Shown here: positions 22,801-28,685 of the stretch, piece by piece
Numbering within the stretch: the first letter of the stretch is position 1
Layout: every line of letters begins with the position of its first letter
Assembly (NCBI GenBank): GCA_947462335.1
Contig: OX381721.1
Span: 13,467,910 to 13,531,909, forward strand
Direction of reading: 5' to 3'
Length of the DNA stretch: 64,000 bases
Origin: Harmothoe impar
Lineage: Eukaryota > Annelida > Polychaeta > Phyllodocida > Polynoidae
The notes under the pieces: model-generated
Told to the model about the DNA's origin: nothing
What the model saw: only the letters and a program-made list of their open reading frames with translations
Databases searched by the model: none
Position numbers and translations under genes: made by a program

Positions 22801-25800
22801 CTAGCATTACTTGCATGCACTGTCGATTCATGGCTGACCATGTAGAGTTACTCTATCAAGGGTACAGGGACAGTCACCTCGGAAAGAGAATTGATGCGAA
22901 CAATGTCACAACTAATGATGTTGTACTATTAAGTATCAAAGATGCACCACAAGCCCACAAATTCTCAGTGCAGGTTGATGGCGAGTGTGAATTTGTTCAC
23001 ATGAGGGATGGGGTTAAATGCCAGTCTGGCACCTGCAGAGCTAGCCTCAAAAACAAGAAGAAGCTTGCAAAGGTTGCAGAGTCTACAAAGATATGCAGAC
23101 ATATACAGGTCCTGTCCAGAAATGAGCATGTATGGCAGCACCTTATTACAGAGGACAATGAAGAAGTGGTGTGTATCATATGCTATATGTTTTTAATCAT
23201 ATAGCAATCTGTTATTCTTATCTGTTATTCTTATCTGTTATTCTTATCTGTTATTCTTATCTGTTATTCAACTACACTCAGTCACATTGTTATACTATTT
23301 TACCTATTATTACTAATGAGTCAAGTGGGAAAAATGGATTGTCTGGCCCTGTCTACTATGGTACTAGCCCAGGTATGCAGGACCAGGCAAACAAAAGAAT
23401 TTTTACTATCCTTCAAAAAGAGTAGGGGATGTGCCCCAGTAGCAGTTTTCTACCTCGCCTCATAGATGCAGTCATTTACTTAATATATGCGATCATCCAT
23501 AAATGTGGTCACTGCTGTATTGGGCAAGCATCTGCCCTGGGCCATCCAGGCGCTTCTGTATCCCCCACATGAAGGATGAAGTACCCAGAACTATGTCTAT
23601 AGTCCCCACGACTATGATTGTATTCCCCAGGACTATGATTGTAGTCCCCAGGGCTGCACTTAGTATGCCTACCTGTATTATAGGTTCTCTATCTCATATC
23701 ATATCAAGGGCCTAAGCCTCTGTGTCACCAGTAGACAGAACCTGCTACCTGTGTACCCAGAAGTCAGGGTTTATGTACCCATTGTTACCTAACTACACAG
23801 TTAATTGAGTGTCCTGGCAAAACACTGTGTCCGGTGATGGATTATTACTCCTAATTCTGGGCCAAGCAATATACATTGCAGTCATACTTCAGCAGGCGAG
23901 GTCAGCCGGTGTTGCCCTGGAAGACGCGAGGGTTGTTGCAGAAGTAGTTCCTGTGTCTCACTACAATAACATTTGAAGCCCTTACATGATCATACTACAG
24001 TAAATTGACATATAATTTCTCTTATCTATGTCAGCCTTGTACTGCCGATCAGCACTTCAATCATGCAACTGGACTATGGGACTTTGGTGGATACAGCCGC
24101 CATGTACCAAAGCCTGATCTACATCCTGACTTAATCGAGTGAGTACAACTTAGTGGTTCCATGATCGTTAAAAGATCTCCAAATGACTCATGTTTCCAAT
24201 ACTTCAAATTATCATTGTGTAGCACTGGAGCCTACAGTTGACATTATGGATTAGCTCTGCAGGTCTGAAATCACACAACTGTCTAACCCTAAAATTGCTA
24301 ATACCCTGCTGTCATGGTGATATTGTATATTACCTAATCAAGTTTGTACTAAAATCTCCATTAATTGACCAATGAAGGAATGCCTATGAACGTGCTGCTG
24401 TTACGGACAAGACGCATGAGCGGGATAGAAGGGGATTTCTCAAAGGGCCCCTGTTAAAACCATTGCGACCAGAGAGCTGTCCGTGCGGTGTAAGTATCAT
24501 AGATATGAGTCATCAGTCATCAGTAGACCTTTACATACATACATTCAATATATATTGCAATCAATTCTTAAATGTGCACTAATGTACCGTATTCGACGTA
24601 ATAAGTGCCCCCTCCCTTTATCTCATTTCACCCCCAGAATTTTTTACATTTTTTCTTTAATGCCCCTTTTGTGATTAAAGCCTTGTAGAAATCAGTTAGA
24701 AGGGCCAAGAGGGGGCGCTTATTGAAATGAATATAAGAGGTCGTTTTTTTCCATTCAAAATAATATTTTAAGCGCCCAGGGCGCTTATTATGTCGAATAC
24801 GGTATATGTATGTTTATAGGTAGCTGATTTATTTTCACTAAATGGTATGTTTAAGATACCAGGTATGTTTAAGAAGCAAGTCTTATTGTTTAACATAGCA
24901 TATTCTCGAATTTTGGTACCCCCATTACTTTGGATATCTCCAACTATTATCCACAGCCCCTAATTAATGGAGGCATATATTTAATGCCTGGATCCTGATT
25001 GATTTGGGTGGTCTCGTCTTTGGTCAGTAGGTAGATGTGTGGGGGGTATCTAGGGAATGCTGGGGAGGTGTGACACATATTCTTGTCCAAAATATTAACC
25101 TTTTTAAGATAAGTTGGGACATATTGGTTCACAATTGGAAGGAAATCAGAAACTGAAGCATTAATAAATGAAATAATATTTGCATAGCAAACTGAAGGAA
25201 CCCTCTCTTATGCACAATTACAGGCTGGATACCCTAGTGATCATGAGAAAGGAGCTCTGAATGAACGTGGTACAGTGCATGTATATTGCCGCCATGTAAG
25301 TATTATGTATCTGAATGTGGTCTTAATGATTCATTTGCCTTTTGAAATTTTACCTTTCTTTATGTGTTAAAAAGTAACAAATATTGGTATGATTTAAACA
25401 AATTCTGTTATATATTTACTGTTTACTACTTGTTATGACCTATAATTGTTCTTATTAGTGTATGACGTTGCTGTACTCACTCACTTTAATTGTTTTTTAC
25501 TTATTTTTTCTGAACTGCTTTTGTTTACCCATACCTGACCATACCAACATATAGGTGTTAACTTTGGCAATGCCTGTCTTCAACAACCAAGACTTCCACT
25601 TAGACGCTGACTGATTGGCTACTGCACAATAAACTTCAGACAATCTACAGAAACGGGCTTTTTTTCTTTCTTTTCCACCATTTAGTTATTCAATTTTCAC
25701 AAAAAATATTAACCCAGTAACCTTTGTATATAAATATCACCATTTAAAACTTATTACCTAACCCATCACATAAGACTTTACATCTGACTCTGATTGACTC

Positions 25801-27834
25801 TGCGTCTTAGTGGCCACTTCCTGAGATTAATGAGCCAAGAAATGTACAAAACACATTCAACCTTTATAGTCATAGTAAAGTACTAGACCAAAGTATGCTA
25901 AGTACCGTAAATTCCCGCGTACTACCCGCGGATGGTACGCGAATCAAACCCAGCTTTAATTTGATACTAAACATGCCTATATAGGGTGCGGGTTATACCA
26001 GGGTTTTTATTACTATAGAACAGTACAAAAAATCGAGATTTTCAGATCCAAAAACGGGTTATAGGATTCTCCTAAGTTGGGGGTGCGGGTTATACGCAAG
26101 ATGCGGGTAATACGAGGGAATTTACGGTATATTGTTATATCTAATACATAAATATGTGCCAATACGACCCACTGTTTTATCCTCATATAACATTATCCAA
26201 ACCTGTTTCAGGCTGCTCTCATCTGCCCAGTTGCAGACCGGTGGTGCCGGCGGAAAACCTGTTCGGTATTATATGAGGGCAAGGATGACTGCATCTTCTT
26301 TGAAAGTGCTGGGACAGGAGTCGCTGAGGAGCTTGGGTGGGACTTTTTCTACGAGTTGAGGTCTTCCACAGGTTCCACCTTTGCCTCCTTTTGTAGCAGC
26401 ATAAATCGGATCTACAGCTATACTCCTGTGAACTGTGCCAAATTCATCAGTGACGGAACATTCAGAAAATGGTGGTTCTCCTGGGCCGCAAGGCAAAACA
26501 TTGACTTCAGAAAAGAAGTAGACCCCTGGTGCTGTTATGAGCCAAAATATCTAGTTGGTGACGGCTTACACCTAGGACTGCCCTTACGTAATCTAGAATT
26601 AAGTCATCCTATTGAAAGCCCAGATACCCTGGAGAAAAGCCCCAAATTGCCCCGGCGGTATGACAGAGTGCTCCTTCCCTACATCCCAGAACGAAGCAAA
26701 GCAAAGGTGCAAAGTGCCCGCAAAATACTTCAAAAATTCACAAGGGCAATATTAAGCACAGAGCCAGGTGCAACAACTGATACTACCGAGAAGAATCTAT
26801 TGATCAATATCGCCAGCGCTGTTGCCAACCATCACAATTTACCGCCTAGTTTCTCTAACTTTCTGAAGCAGTACCTTTACTTTGAATTCCCAGTGCAGAC
26901 CCTGCAGGCTGCAGCAAACGTTATTAAGCTTCTAGCTTATGATGCCCCTGTTTCCTCATTTCTGTGCTCACGATATGTACCTAAAGTGCAAGAGGCGTGT
27001 AACCTGATTCTATCAAATGAGGATCCAAAGAAGAAGATAGAAGATATGAGTGACTTTTGTGTAGAGGCAGCTAAGCTGCTCACATCATGTTTGAATGAGC
27101 CATGCAGTGGGATAATTGCACGTTTCCTTCTATACATTTGTGATTACATTTCAAAGATGTTCCCCCTCACTCCTTCACTGCCATTTGTTCCACCTGGTGG
27201 CCTCCAGCCATATGACCCTCCAAGTGGGTGCTCATATATGTTCACTGCTGGAGGTAGTCAGGTTAGGGCAATGCCAACATATCCCATCGACACTAAGGGA
27301 AAGTTTGATGATGAACCAGAACACGACATTTGCACTAAGGACTTCCCAAAAGTGTCAATGGGAGGACACAGTTATGTATTCCTTTGGCTGTGCCCCATTC
27401 ATGGCCATTGTTATGGTTTTCATATCATCCATGGGAGTGAGGGGAGAAAGGACCCCTTCAGTTCCATTTTTAAGTATGTTAAGGATCCTCCCAGTGAATT
27501 GTTCTATGACTTTGCATGTGGATTAAGCGAATATTCCCTAAATAGGGAACCTCATTTCTTTAAGGATACCAGGTTCTGGCATGATGTGTTCCATGGCTTC
27601 AGCCATAAATGCCCCAAGACACATCACTCCCGCCGTGTACCATCATTGAACGGGGTCAACACATCTCAAGCAGAACAATTCAACCGTTTCATTAGGTCAA
27701 TATCGCCATCAGCAACGCACATGACAATGGATCATTTCTGTTTCTTCCTACAGTTCTACATCATTCACTGGAATCGGGAAAAAACTACAAAGTACAAAGA
27801 ACTGTTAGGTAATGCTGTGGCTGGTTGTCAGTAA
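7713..27834 (+). CDS. AMSH-like JAMM deubiquitinase fused to a KDZ-transposase-like protein (15 exons)
   Basis: Joined exons (7713-7877, 16630-16773, 17012-17124, 17372-17492, 18530-18591, 19092-20178, 20392-20473, 20766-20962, 21339-21480, 21740-21884, 22079-23168, 24035-24138, 24378-24489, 25224-25295, 26212-27834) total 5259 nt, an uninterrupted 1752-residue frame. Every intron is GT-AG and phases match throughout. Residues 1-202 are a complete AMSH/STAMBP-type JAMM domain: catalytic E44, zinc ligands H103, H105 and D116, S113 before the SSVD motif, ending VVSDLR like AMSH. In known AMSH this fold cleaves Lys63-linked ubiquitin at endosomes; the USP8-dimer and MIT region is absent here. 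Then come a Pro-rich repeat (~276-430), an unrecognised middle (~565-1000), Cys clusters (~1000-1230) and a KDZ-like region (~1320-1752). Whether this is an intact element or a domesticated host gene is open. Two adjacent genes is the main alternative (see 18593). Confidence 0.7.
8192..8482. mobile_element. GC-run MITE, copy 2, in intron 1
   Basis: The ends are GGGAGTGATCATTTATTA and the inverted AAAAAATGATCACTTCC, flanked by direct TAA (8189-8191 and 8483-8485). Same family as 7048-7374, with a shared interior word GAAGCATAGTAACGCGCG-like in reverse and long G/C runs. Confidence 0.65.
8534..9273. mobile_element. GC-run MITE, copy 3, enlarged, in intron 1
   Basis: The ends are GGGAGGGTTCATTATTTATG and the inverted CATAAATAATGAACCCTCCC, flanked by direct TAA (8531-8533 and 9274-9276). 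About 400 bp of unrelated AT-rich sequence (about 8700-9110) lies between two poly-C-rich halves, so it is either a nested insertion or a longer relative of copies 1 and 2. Confidence 0.6.
9537..9850. repeat. ~25-bp GTTGAATCGCCGA repeats with a CA microsatellite
   Basis: The word TGTTGAATCGCCGAGTTT recurs with mutations from 9537 to 9645 and again at 9778-9850. Between them at about 9739-9772 is a poly-C plus (CA)n tract. It lies in intron 1. Confidence 0.6.
9868..9975. repeat. 32-bp tandem repeat, about 3-4 copies
   Basis: The unit contains GATGGTACTGGGCGCCACCT followed by AGCGTTTTCT. It repeats about every 32 bp with few changes and then decays into unique DNA. Confidence 0.65.
9980..10249. 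other. Unique intron 1 DNA
   Basis: I see no coding, repeat or RNA signal here. Confidence 0.5.
10250..10754. repeat. Head module of a satellite-bearing repeat, copy 1
   Basis: Begins TGACAGCAGAATCG, continues to a TCAAATTCCAGGCGAGCAGG word, and then has GCAGGTGG(C/G)TGTGGGC units in tandem. A roughly 150-bp GC-rich segment follows (GTCAGCGCC, TTTTACGTCTCGGCC, TTTCGCCGTGTCGGTCGG, TACGTGTCCATGCCTTTGCC). The same order recurs before each 16-bp satellite block, so head and satellite look like parts of one dispersed repeat. Confidence 0.65.
10755..11535. repeat. 16-bp satellite block 1 (TTCTCCCTTTATCCCG)
   Basis: Tandem 16-bp units with frequent C/G exchange at one site (CCCTTTAT or CCGTTTAT) and occasional 4-bp slips. 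Because 16 is not a multiple of 3, all three + frames repeat every 48 bp as 16 residues and stay open, giving long artefactual ORFs of the SPFIPFSLYPVLPLSR type. Confidence 0.9.
11536..11752. mobile_element. GC-run MITE, right part, abutting satellite block 1
   Basis: The right end TTGTTAAAAAATGAGCACTCCC followed by TTA matches the family of 7048-7374, and the interior has the GCGCGCTCCGCGCGAAATCT word. The left end is missing; it starts inside the degrading 16-bp satellite. Confidence 0.55.
11753..12638. other. AT-rich unique intron 1 DNA
   Basis: Homopolymer A and T runs, no convincing ORF, and no repeat structure that I can see. Confidence 0.5.
12639..12910. repeat. Head module, copy 2
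   Basis: Repeats the order seen at 10250-10754 (TGACAGCAGAATCG, GCAGGTGGGTGTGGGC, GTCAGCGCC, TTTTACGTCTCGGCC, CGTGTCCATGCCTTTGCC), shorter, ending at an AT-rich junction near 12930. Confidence 0.65.
12968..13198. repeat. Head module, copy 3
   Basis: Starts at ATTCCAGGTAATGGCTG and runs through the same GC-rich segment to CATGCCTTTGCC, directly before satellite block 2. Confidence 0.65.
13260..14514. repeat. 16-bp satellite block 2
   Basis: The same 16-bp unit as at 10755, about 1.25 kb, starting in a more degenerate TTTTCGCGTTCTCCG form. It gives overlapping open frames of up to 470 codons that are repeat artefacts. Confidence 0.9.
14515..15297. mobile_element. TACCGTA-type MITE inserted in the 16-bp satellite (TA target)
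   Basis: The left end is TACCGTAAAACCTCGCGTA. The right end, read on the opposite strand, is TACCGTAAAACCTTGCGTA. The satellite on both sides joins perfectly if the element and one TA are removed (CGCCGTT-TA-TCTTGTTC), so the duplication is TA, as for Tc1/mariner-type elements. The CGTATAAGCC word is repeated inside, so it may be composite. No transposase ORF. Confidence 0.75.
15298..16135. repeat. 16-bp satellite block 3
   Basis: Continuation of block 2 interrupted by the MITE at 14515-15297; same unit and same artefactual open frames. Confidence 0.9.
16293..16535. repeat. Head module, copy 4, with a short satellite stub
   Basis: GAGCAGGTGGGTGTGCGAAAGCAGG, GTCAGCGCC, TTTTACGTCTC and TTTCGCCGTGTCGGTC occur in the same order as in the other heads, then a few TCCCTTTATC units at 16475-16535. 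Confidence 0.6.
16630..16773 (+). CDS. Exon 2: JAMM core up to the first metal His
   Basis: Residues 56-103. The acceptor TTTTGCAG|G follows a T-rich tract and the exon ends GGATTCAT|GTGAGA. It encodes VSGKCYVSHLIIP and ends LGWIH, the conserved AMSH segment before the split HxH motif. Confidence 0.85.
16935..16960. mobile_element. Single end of a TACCGTA MITE in intron 2
   Basis: TACCGTATTTGACGTAATAA is one substitution away from the end of the element at 24585-24804. No matching opposite end is seen within intron 2. Confidence 0.4.
17012..17124 (+). CDS. Exon 3: JAMM metal site
   Basis: Residues 104-141. It starts THPRWDVFLSSVDVHMQ. Together with H103 this completes H-x-H-x7-S-x-x-D (H103, H105, S113, D116). 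H118 corresponds to the AMSH His that binds the second, structural zinc. Phase 2 at the donor AA|GTATGT. Confidence 0.9.
17372..17492 (+). CDS. Exon 4: AMSH-type second zinc loop
   Basis: Residues 141-181. The acceptor is CTGTAG at 17371; an alternative AG at 17353 keeps the same frame and would add six residues. It encodes YGVYHLTPDGM and TSCRAKGPHRLC. C162 and H168 match the AMSH zinc ligands; the usual third ligand His two residues on is Leu170 here, with a Cys at 171. Confidence 0.8.
17762..18240. repeat. ~60-bp minisatellite in intron 4
   Basis: About eight imperfect copies of a ~58-60-bp unit containing CAGGTGTGTGAGGTGG, CTCTGTCCCTGTACA and CCGACCAGTGTA. Long reverse-strand ORFs over it are products of this periodicity. 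Confidence 0.75.
18530..18591 (+). CDS. Exon 5: end of the AMSH-like domain
   Basis: Residues 182-202, encoding DAQHFGFDDTMPPIVVSDLR. The VVSDLR end corresponds to the extreme C-terminus of AMSH (ITDLR). The acceptor TTCTTCTCTCAG is excellent; the donor is AG|GTAGGA, adequate but not strong. Confidence 0.8.
18593..18595 (+). other. In-frame TAG inside the exon 5 donor: possible stand-alone AMSH stop
   Basis: If the exon 5 donor is not used, translation reads AGG then TAG and stops after DLRR, giving a 202-residue protein that ends where AMSH proteins end. Against a normal gene end, I see no AATAAA or ATTAAA between 18596 and 19091. Also, exon 6 has no ATG and accepts exactly the phase that exon 5 delivers. 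Confidence 0.5.
19092..20178 (+). CDS. Exon 6: proline-rich repeat exon
   Basis: Residues 202-564. It has no Met codon in frame. The start holds Trp-rich motifs (PWPIVSDWALIKWGLRQSSW). Then eight tandem 54-bp units (about 19441-19875) encode 18 residues each of the form PPAPNIRPRPPPNLPPNN, followed by degenerate Pro/Asn/Gln sequence. The donor is AAA|GTAAGG. Such segments are usually disordered and can bind SH3 or WW domains or profilin; no specific partner can be inferred. Reverse-strand ORFs here are shadows. Confidence 0.75.
20392..20473 (+). CDS. Exon 7
   Basis: Residues 565-592, encoding a polar linker (TFPRPELGGAGGPSATNHDS). Phase 0 in, phase 1 out, donor AATG|GTAAGT. Confidence 0.65.
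20766..20962 (+). CDS. Exon 8
   Basis: Residues 592-657, a helical-looking segment (DLRRDVESCEQAMRLIYNIE, then LESTLAKLIPLTDGIFYALT). No family recognised. The donor AAG|GTAATG and the acceptor behind TTCAAATCAG are acceptable. Confidence 0.7.
21085..21285. mobile_element. TACCGTA-type MITE in intron 8
   Basis: A 201-bp copy with ends TACCGTAAAACTTCGCGTA and the inverted ACACAAGGTTTTACGGTA. It is closely related to the left and right ends of the element at 14515-15297 and carries the CGTATAAGCC word. TA at both ends may be the target duplication. Confidence 0.7.
21339..21480 (+). CDS. Exon 9
   Basis: Residues 658-705 (NITRYLEAGKLIGFMNGPWS and on). Acceptor TTTTGTATTCTAG, donor CCAG|GTAATT, phase 1 out. 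No recognised domain. Confidence 0.7.
21740..21884 (+). CDS. Exon 10
   Basis: Residues 705-753 (CDRLINENDNSVRRTMERVK and on). Acceptor ACTTTTGCAG, donor TGG|GTAAGC, phase 2 out. No recognised domain. Confidence 0.7.
22079..23168 (+). CDS. Exon 11: large exon with cysteine motifs
   Basis: Residues 753-1116. The first half has basic and Ser/Gln-rich stretches including a possible nuclear localisation signal (PKRRR at about 22498). The second half has paired cysteines in order: C-x-C (YACSCF), C-x2-C (CMHC), C-x4-C (CQSGTC) and C-x-H (ICRHI). The last two resemble a SWIM-like zinc site. Such Cys clusters accompany KDZ-type transposases. The exon ends GTG|GTGTGT in phase 0, the weakest-looking donor of the gene. 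Confidence 0.75.
23208..23268. repeat. 13-bp tandem repeat in intron 11
   Basis: About four and a half perfect copies of CTGTTATTCTTAT directly behind the exon 11 donor. Confidence 0.85.
24035..24138 (+). CDS. Exon 12
   Basis: Residues 1117-1151 (PCTADQHFNHATGLWDFGGY and on). Acceptor CTATGTCAG, donor CGA|GTGAGT, phase 2 out. Confidence 0.7.
24378..24489 (+). CDS. Exon 13: start of the Cys cluster before the KDZ-like region
   Basis: Residues 1151-1188, ending PESCPCG (C1185, C1187). The acceptor CAATGAAG has a poor pyrimidine tract, so the exon start is the least certain boundary. The donor GGT|GTAAGT is strong. Confidence 0.65.
24585..24804. mobile_element. TACCGTATTCGACG-type MITE in intron 13
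   Basis: A 220-bp element with near-perfect ends TACCGTATTCGACGTAATAA and TTATTATGTCGAATACGGTA and GC-poor interior palindromic parts (AAGCGCCC and GGGCGCTTA). TA at both ends may be the target duplication. Confidence 0.75.
25224..25295 (+). CDS. Exon 14: Cys cluster continued
   Basis: Residues 1189-1212 (AGYPSDHEKGALNERGTVHV then YCRH). C1210 and H1212 add to the cluster. Acceptor AATTACAG, donor CAT|GTAAGT, phase 0 on both sides. Confidence 0.75.
25903..26129. mobile_element. TACCGTAAATTCCCGCG-type MITE in intron 14
   Basis: A 227-bp element with ends TACCGTAAATTCCCGCGTA and the inverted TACGAGGGAATTTACGGTA. The GCGGGTTATAC words are repeated inside on both halves, giving a hairpin-like layout. 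Confidence 0.75.
26212..27834 (+). CDS. Exon 15: end of the Cys cluster and KDZ-transposase-like domain
   Basis: Residues 1213-1752 and the TAA stop. It opens with C1217, C1224 and C1229 (ICPVADRWCRRKTCSVLYEG). Candidate catalytic acids of an RNase-H fold are D1329 (LVGDGLHLG), D1645 (LFYDFACGL, cf. the YD-ACxL motif of KDZ transposases) and E1700 (TSQAEQFNRFIR). A FHGFSHKC motif (cf. KDZ H-x3-H-x-C) lies between the last two. GGHSYVFLWLCPIHGHCYGF and IHGSEG precede them. The 540-codon exon has no stop or frameshift, so it is under constraint or young. A domesticated KDZ-derived protein is possible. The triad is inferred from order and spacing, not tested. Confidence 0.75.
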   Translation, partial: AALICPVADRWCRRKTCSVLYEGKDDCIFFESAGTGVAEELGWDFFYELRSSTGSTFASFCSSINRIYSYTPVNCAKFISDGTFRKWWFSWAARQNIDFRKEVDPWCCYEPKYLVGDGLHLGLPLRNLELSHPIESPDTLEKSPKLPRRYDRVLLPYIPERSKAKVQSARKILQKFTRAILSTEPGATTDTTEKNLLINIASAVANHHNLPPSFSNFLKQYLYFEFPVQTLQAAANVIKLLAYDAPVSSFLCSRYVPKVQEACNLILSNEDPKKKIEDMSDFCVEAAKLLTSCLNEPCSGIIARFLLYICDYISKMFPLTPSLPFVPPGGLQPYDPPSGCSYMFTAGGSQVRAMPTYPIDTKGKFDDEPEHDICTKDFPKVSMGGHSYVFLWLCPIHGHCYGFHIIHGSEGRKDPFSSIFKYVKDPPSELFYDFACGLSEYSLNREPHFFKDTRFWHDVFHGFSHKCPKTHHSRRVPSLNGVNTSQAEQFNRFIRSISPSATHMTMDHFCFFLQFYIIHWNREKTTKYKELLGNAVAGCQ

Positions 27835-28083
27835 TAGTTCAGGCTTTGTCCTCTATCTGAGGTTATGTCAATCATCTATTTCTCATATCTAGAGGCAATT
27901 GCTATAGGTAGAAATATATAGACTACCTGTAATGTAATCTTATATGAAACCTACAAAGATATAGTGATGTACATATGATGCTATGTTATAGTTTGTAAAG
28001 AGATGATTATGATTGTAGAGGTGAAGGCAAATATCATCAGGACACCAGCAGTGACACTGAATTATGCAACATCACCCTAACCT

Positions 28084-28089
28084 AATAAA
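28084..28089 (+). terminator. Polyadenylation signal AATAAA
   Basis: AATAAA lies 250 bp behind the TAA of exon 15, followed within about 40 bp by a T-rich stretch (CTTTGCTCCTTTTTATTGG), as expected for a cleavage site near 28105-28120. Confidence 0.65.
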
Positions 28090-28206
28090 GCATAACTATT
28101 CTTTACCAGTAAACAACTTGACTTTGCTCCTTTTTATTGGCTTCAATTAACCTGGATGATGATGTATGAATGGGTTGATCAGGAAGAGTGCTCAGTATTC
28201 ACATAG

Positions 28207-28305
28207 ATATACCAATATAAGGGTACTGGGTCAATCATCATTGCGCTTACTTCTCTATAAGGGTACTGGGTCAATCATCATTGCGCTTACTTCTCTATAA
28301 GGGTA
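28207..28305. repeat. Start of the CCAAT satellite, two copies
   Basis: Two 53-bp copies of a unit containing GGGTACTGGGTCAATCATCA and GCGCTTACTTCTCTATAA, related to the array at 28686. Confidence 0.75.
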
Positions 28306-28685
28306 GGGGAGACCGGGGCTCATTGGGACACAGGGCATATGAAGGGGATTTCTTTTCTCCCCCATTGAAAAAGAGGCTGAGGGGATTCCCCAACTTCCCA
28401 TCATAAACTGATGTGGGACACCAGTACCATTTATAGGTAAATGTGTATAACTCATATTTTAGGACTCGAAGTACAATTTCACTGACTGATGAAATCTCAT
28501 TTTGACTAATGTTATTAATATTCTAATTTCACCTACTAGGGTTTTGAAGACCTCTTAGAAACCCTCAACTGGAGCATAGTATTTGGAGGAATTAAGGCTG
28601 TATTAAGTGACCAGCATTCCAAAATCAATCAAGGGAACCTGCGGGGCACAGTGGGACAACCACATTTGGGGCACAGTGCTCCGTA
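28306..28685. other. Non-repeat interruption of the satellite
   Basis: Starts GGGGAGACCGGGGCTCATTGGG and ends with GGGACA/GGGGCACAGTG words. It looks like a small dispersed element between two pieces of the satellite, but no terminal repeats are clear. Confidence 0.35.

Noticed and set aside
25629..25634. AATAAA in intron 14 as an alternative gene end
   Set aside because: The frame continues with the Cys cluster in exon 15 and a better signal lies at 28084. A minor short isoform cannot be excluded.
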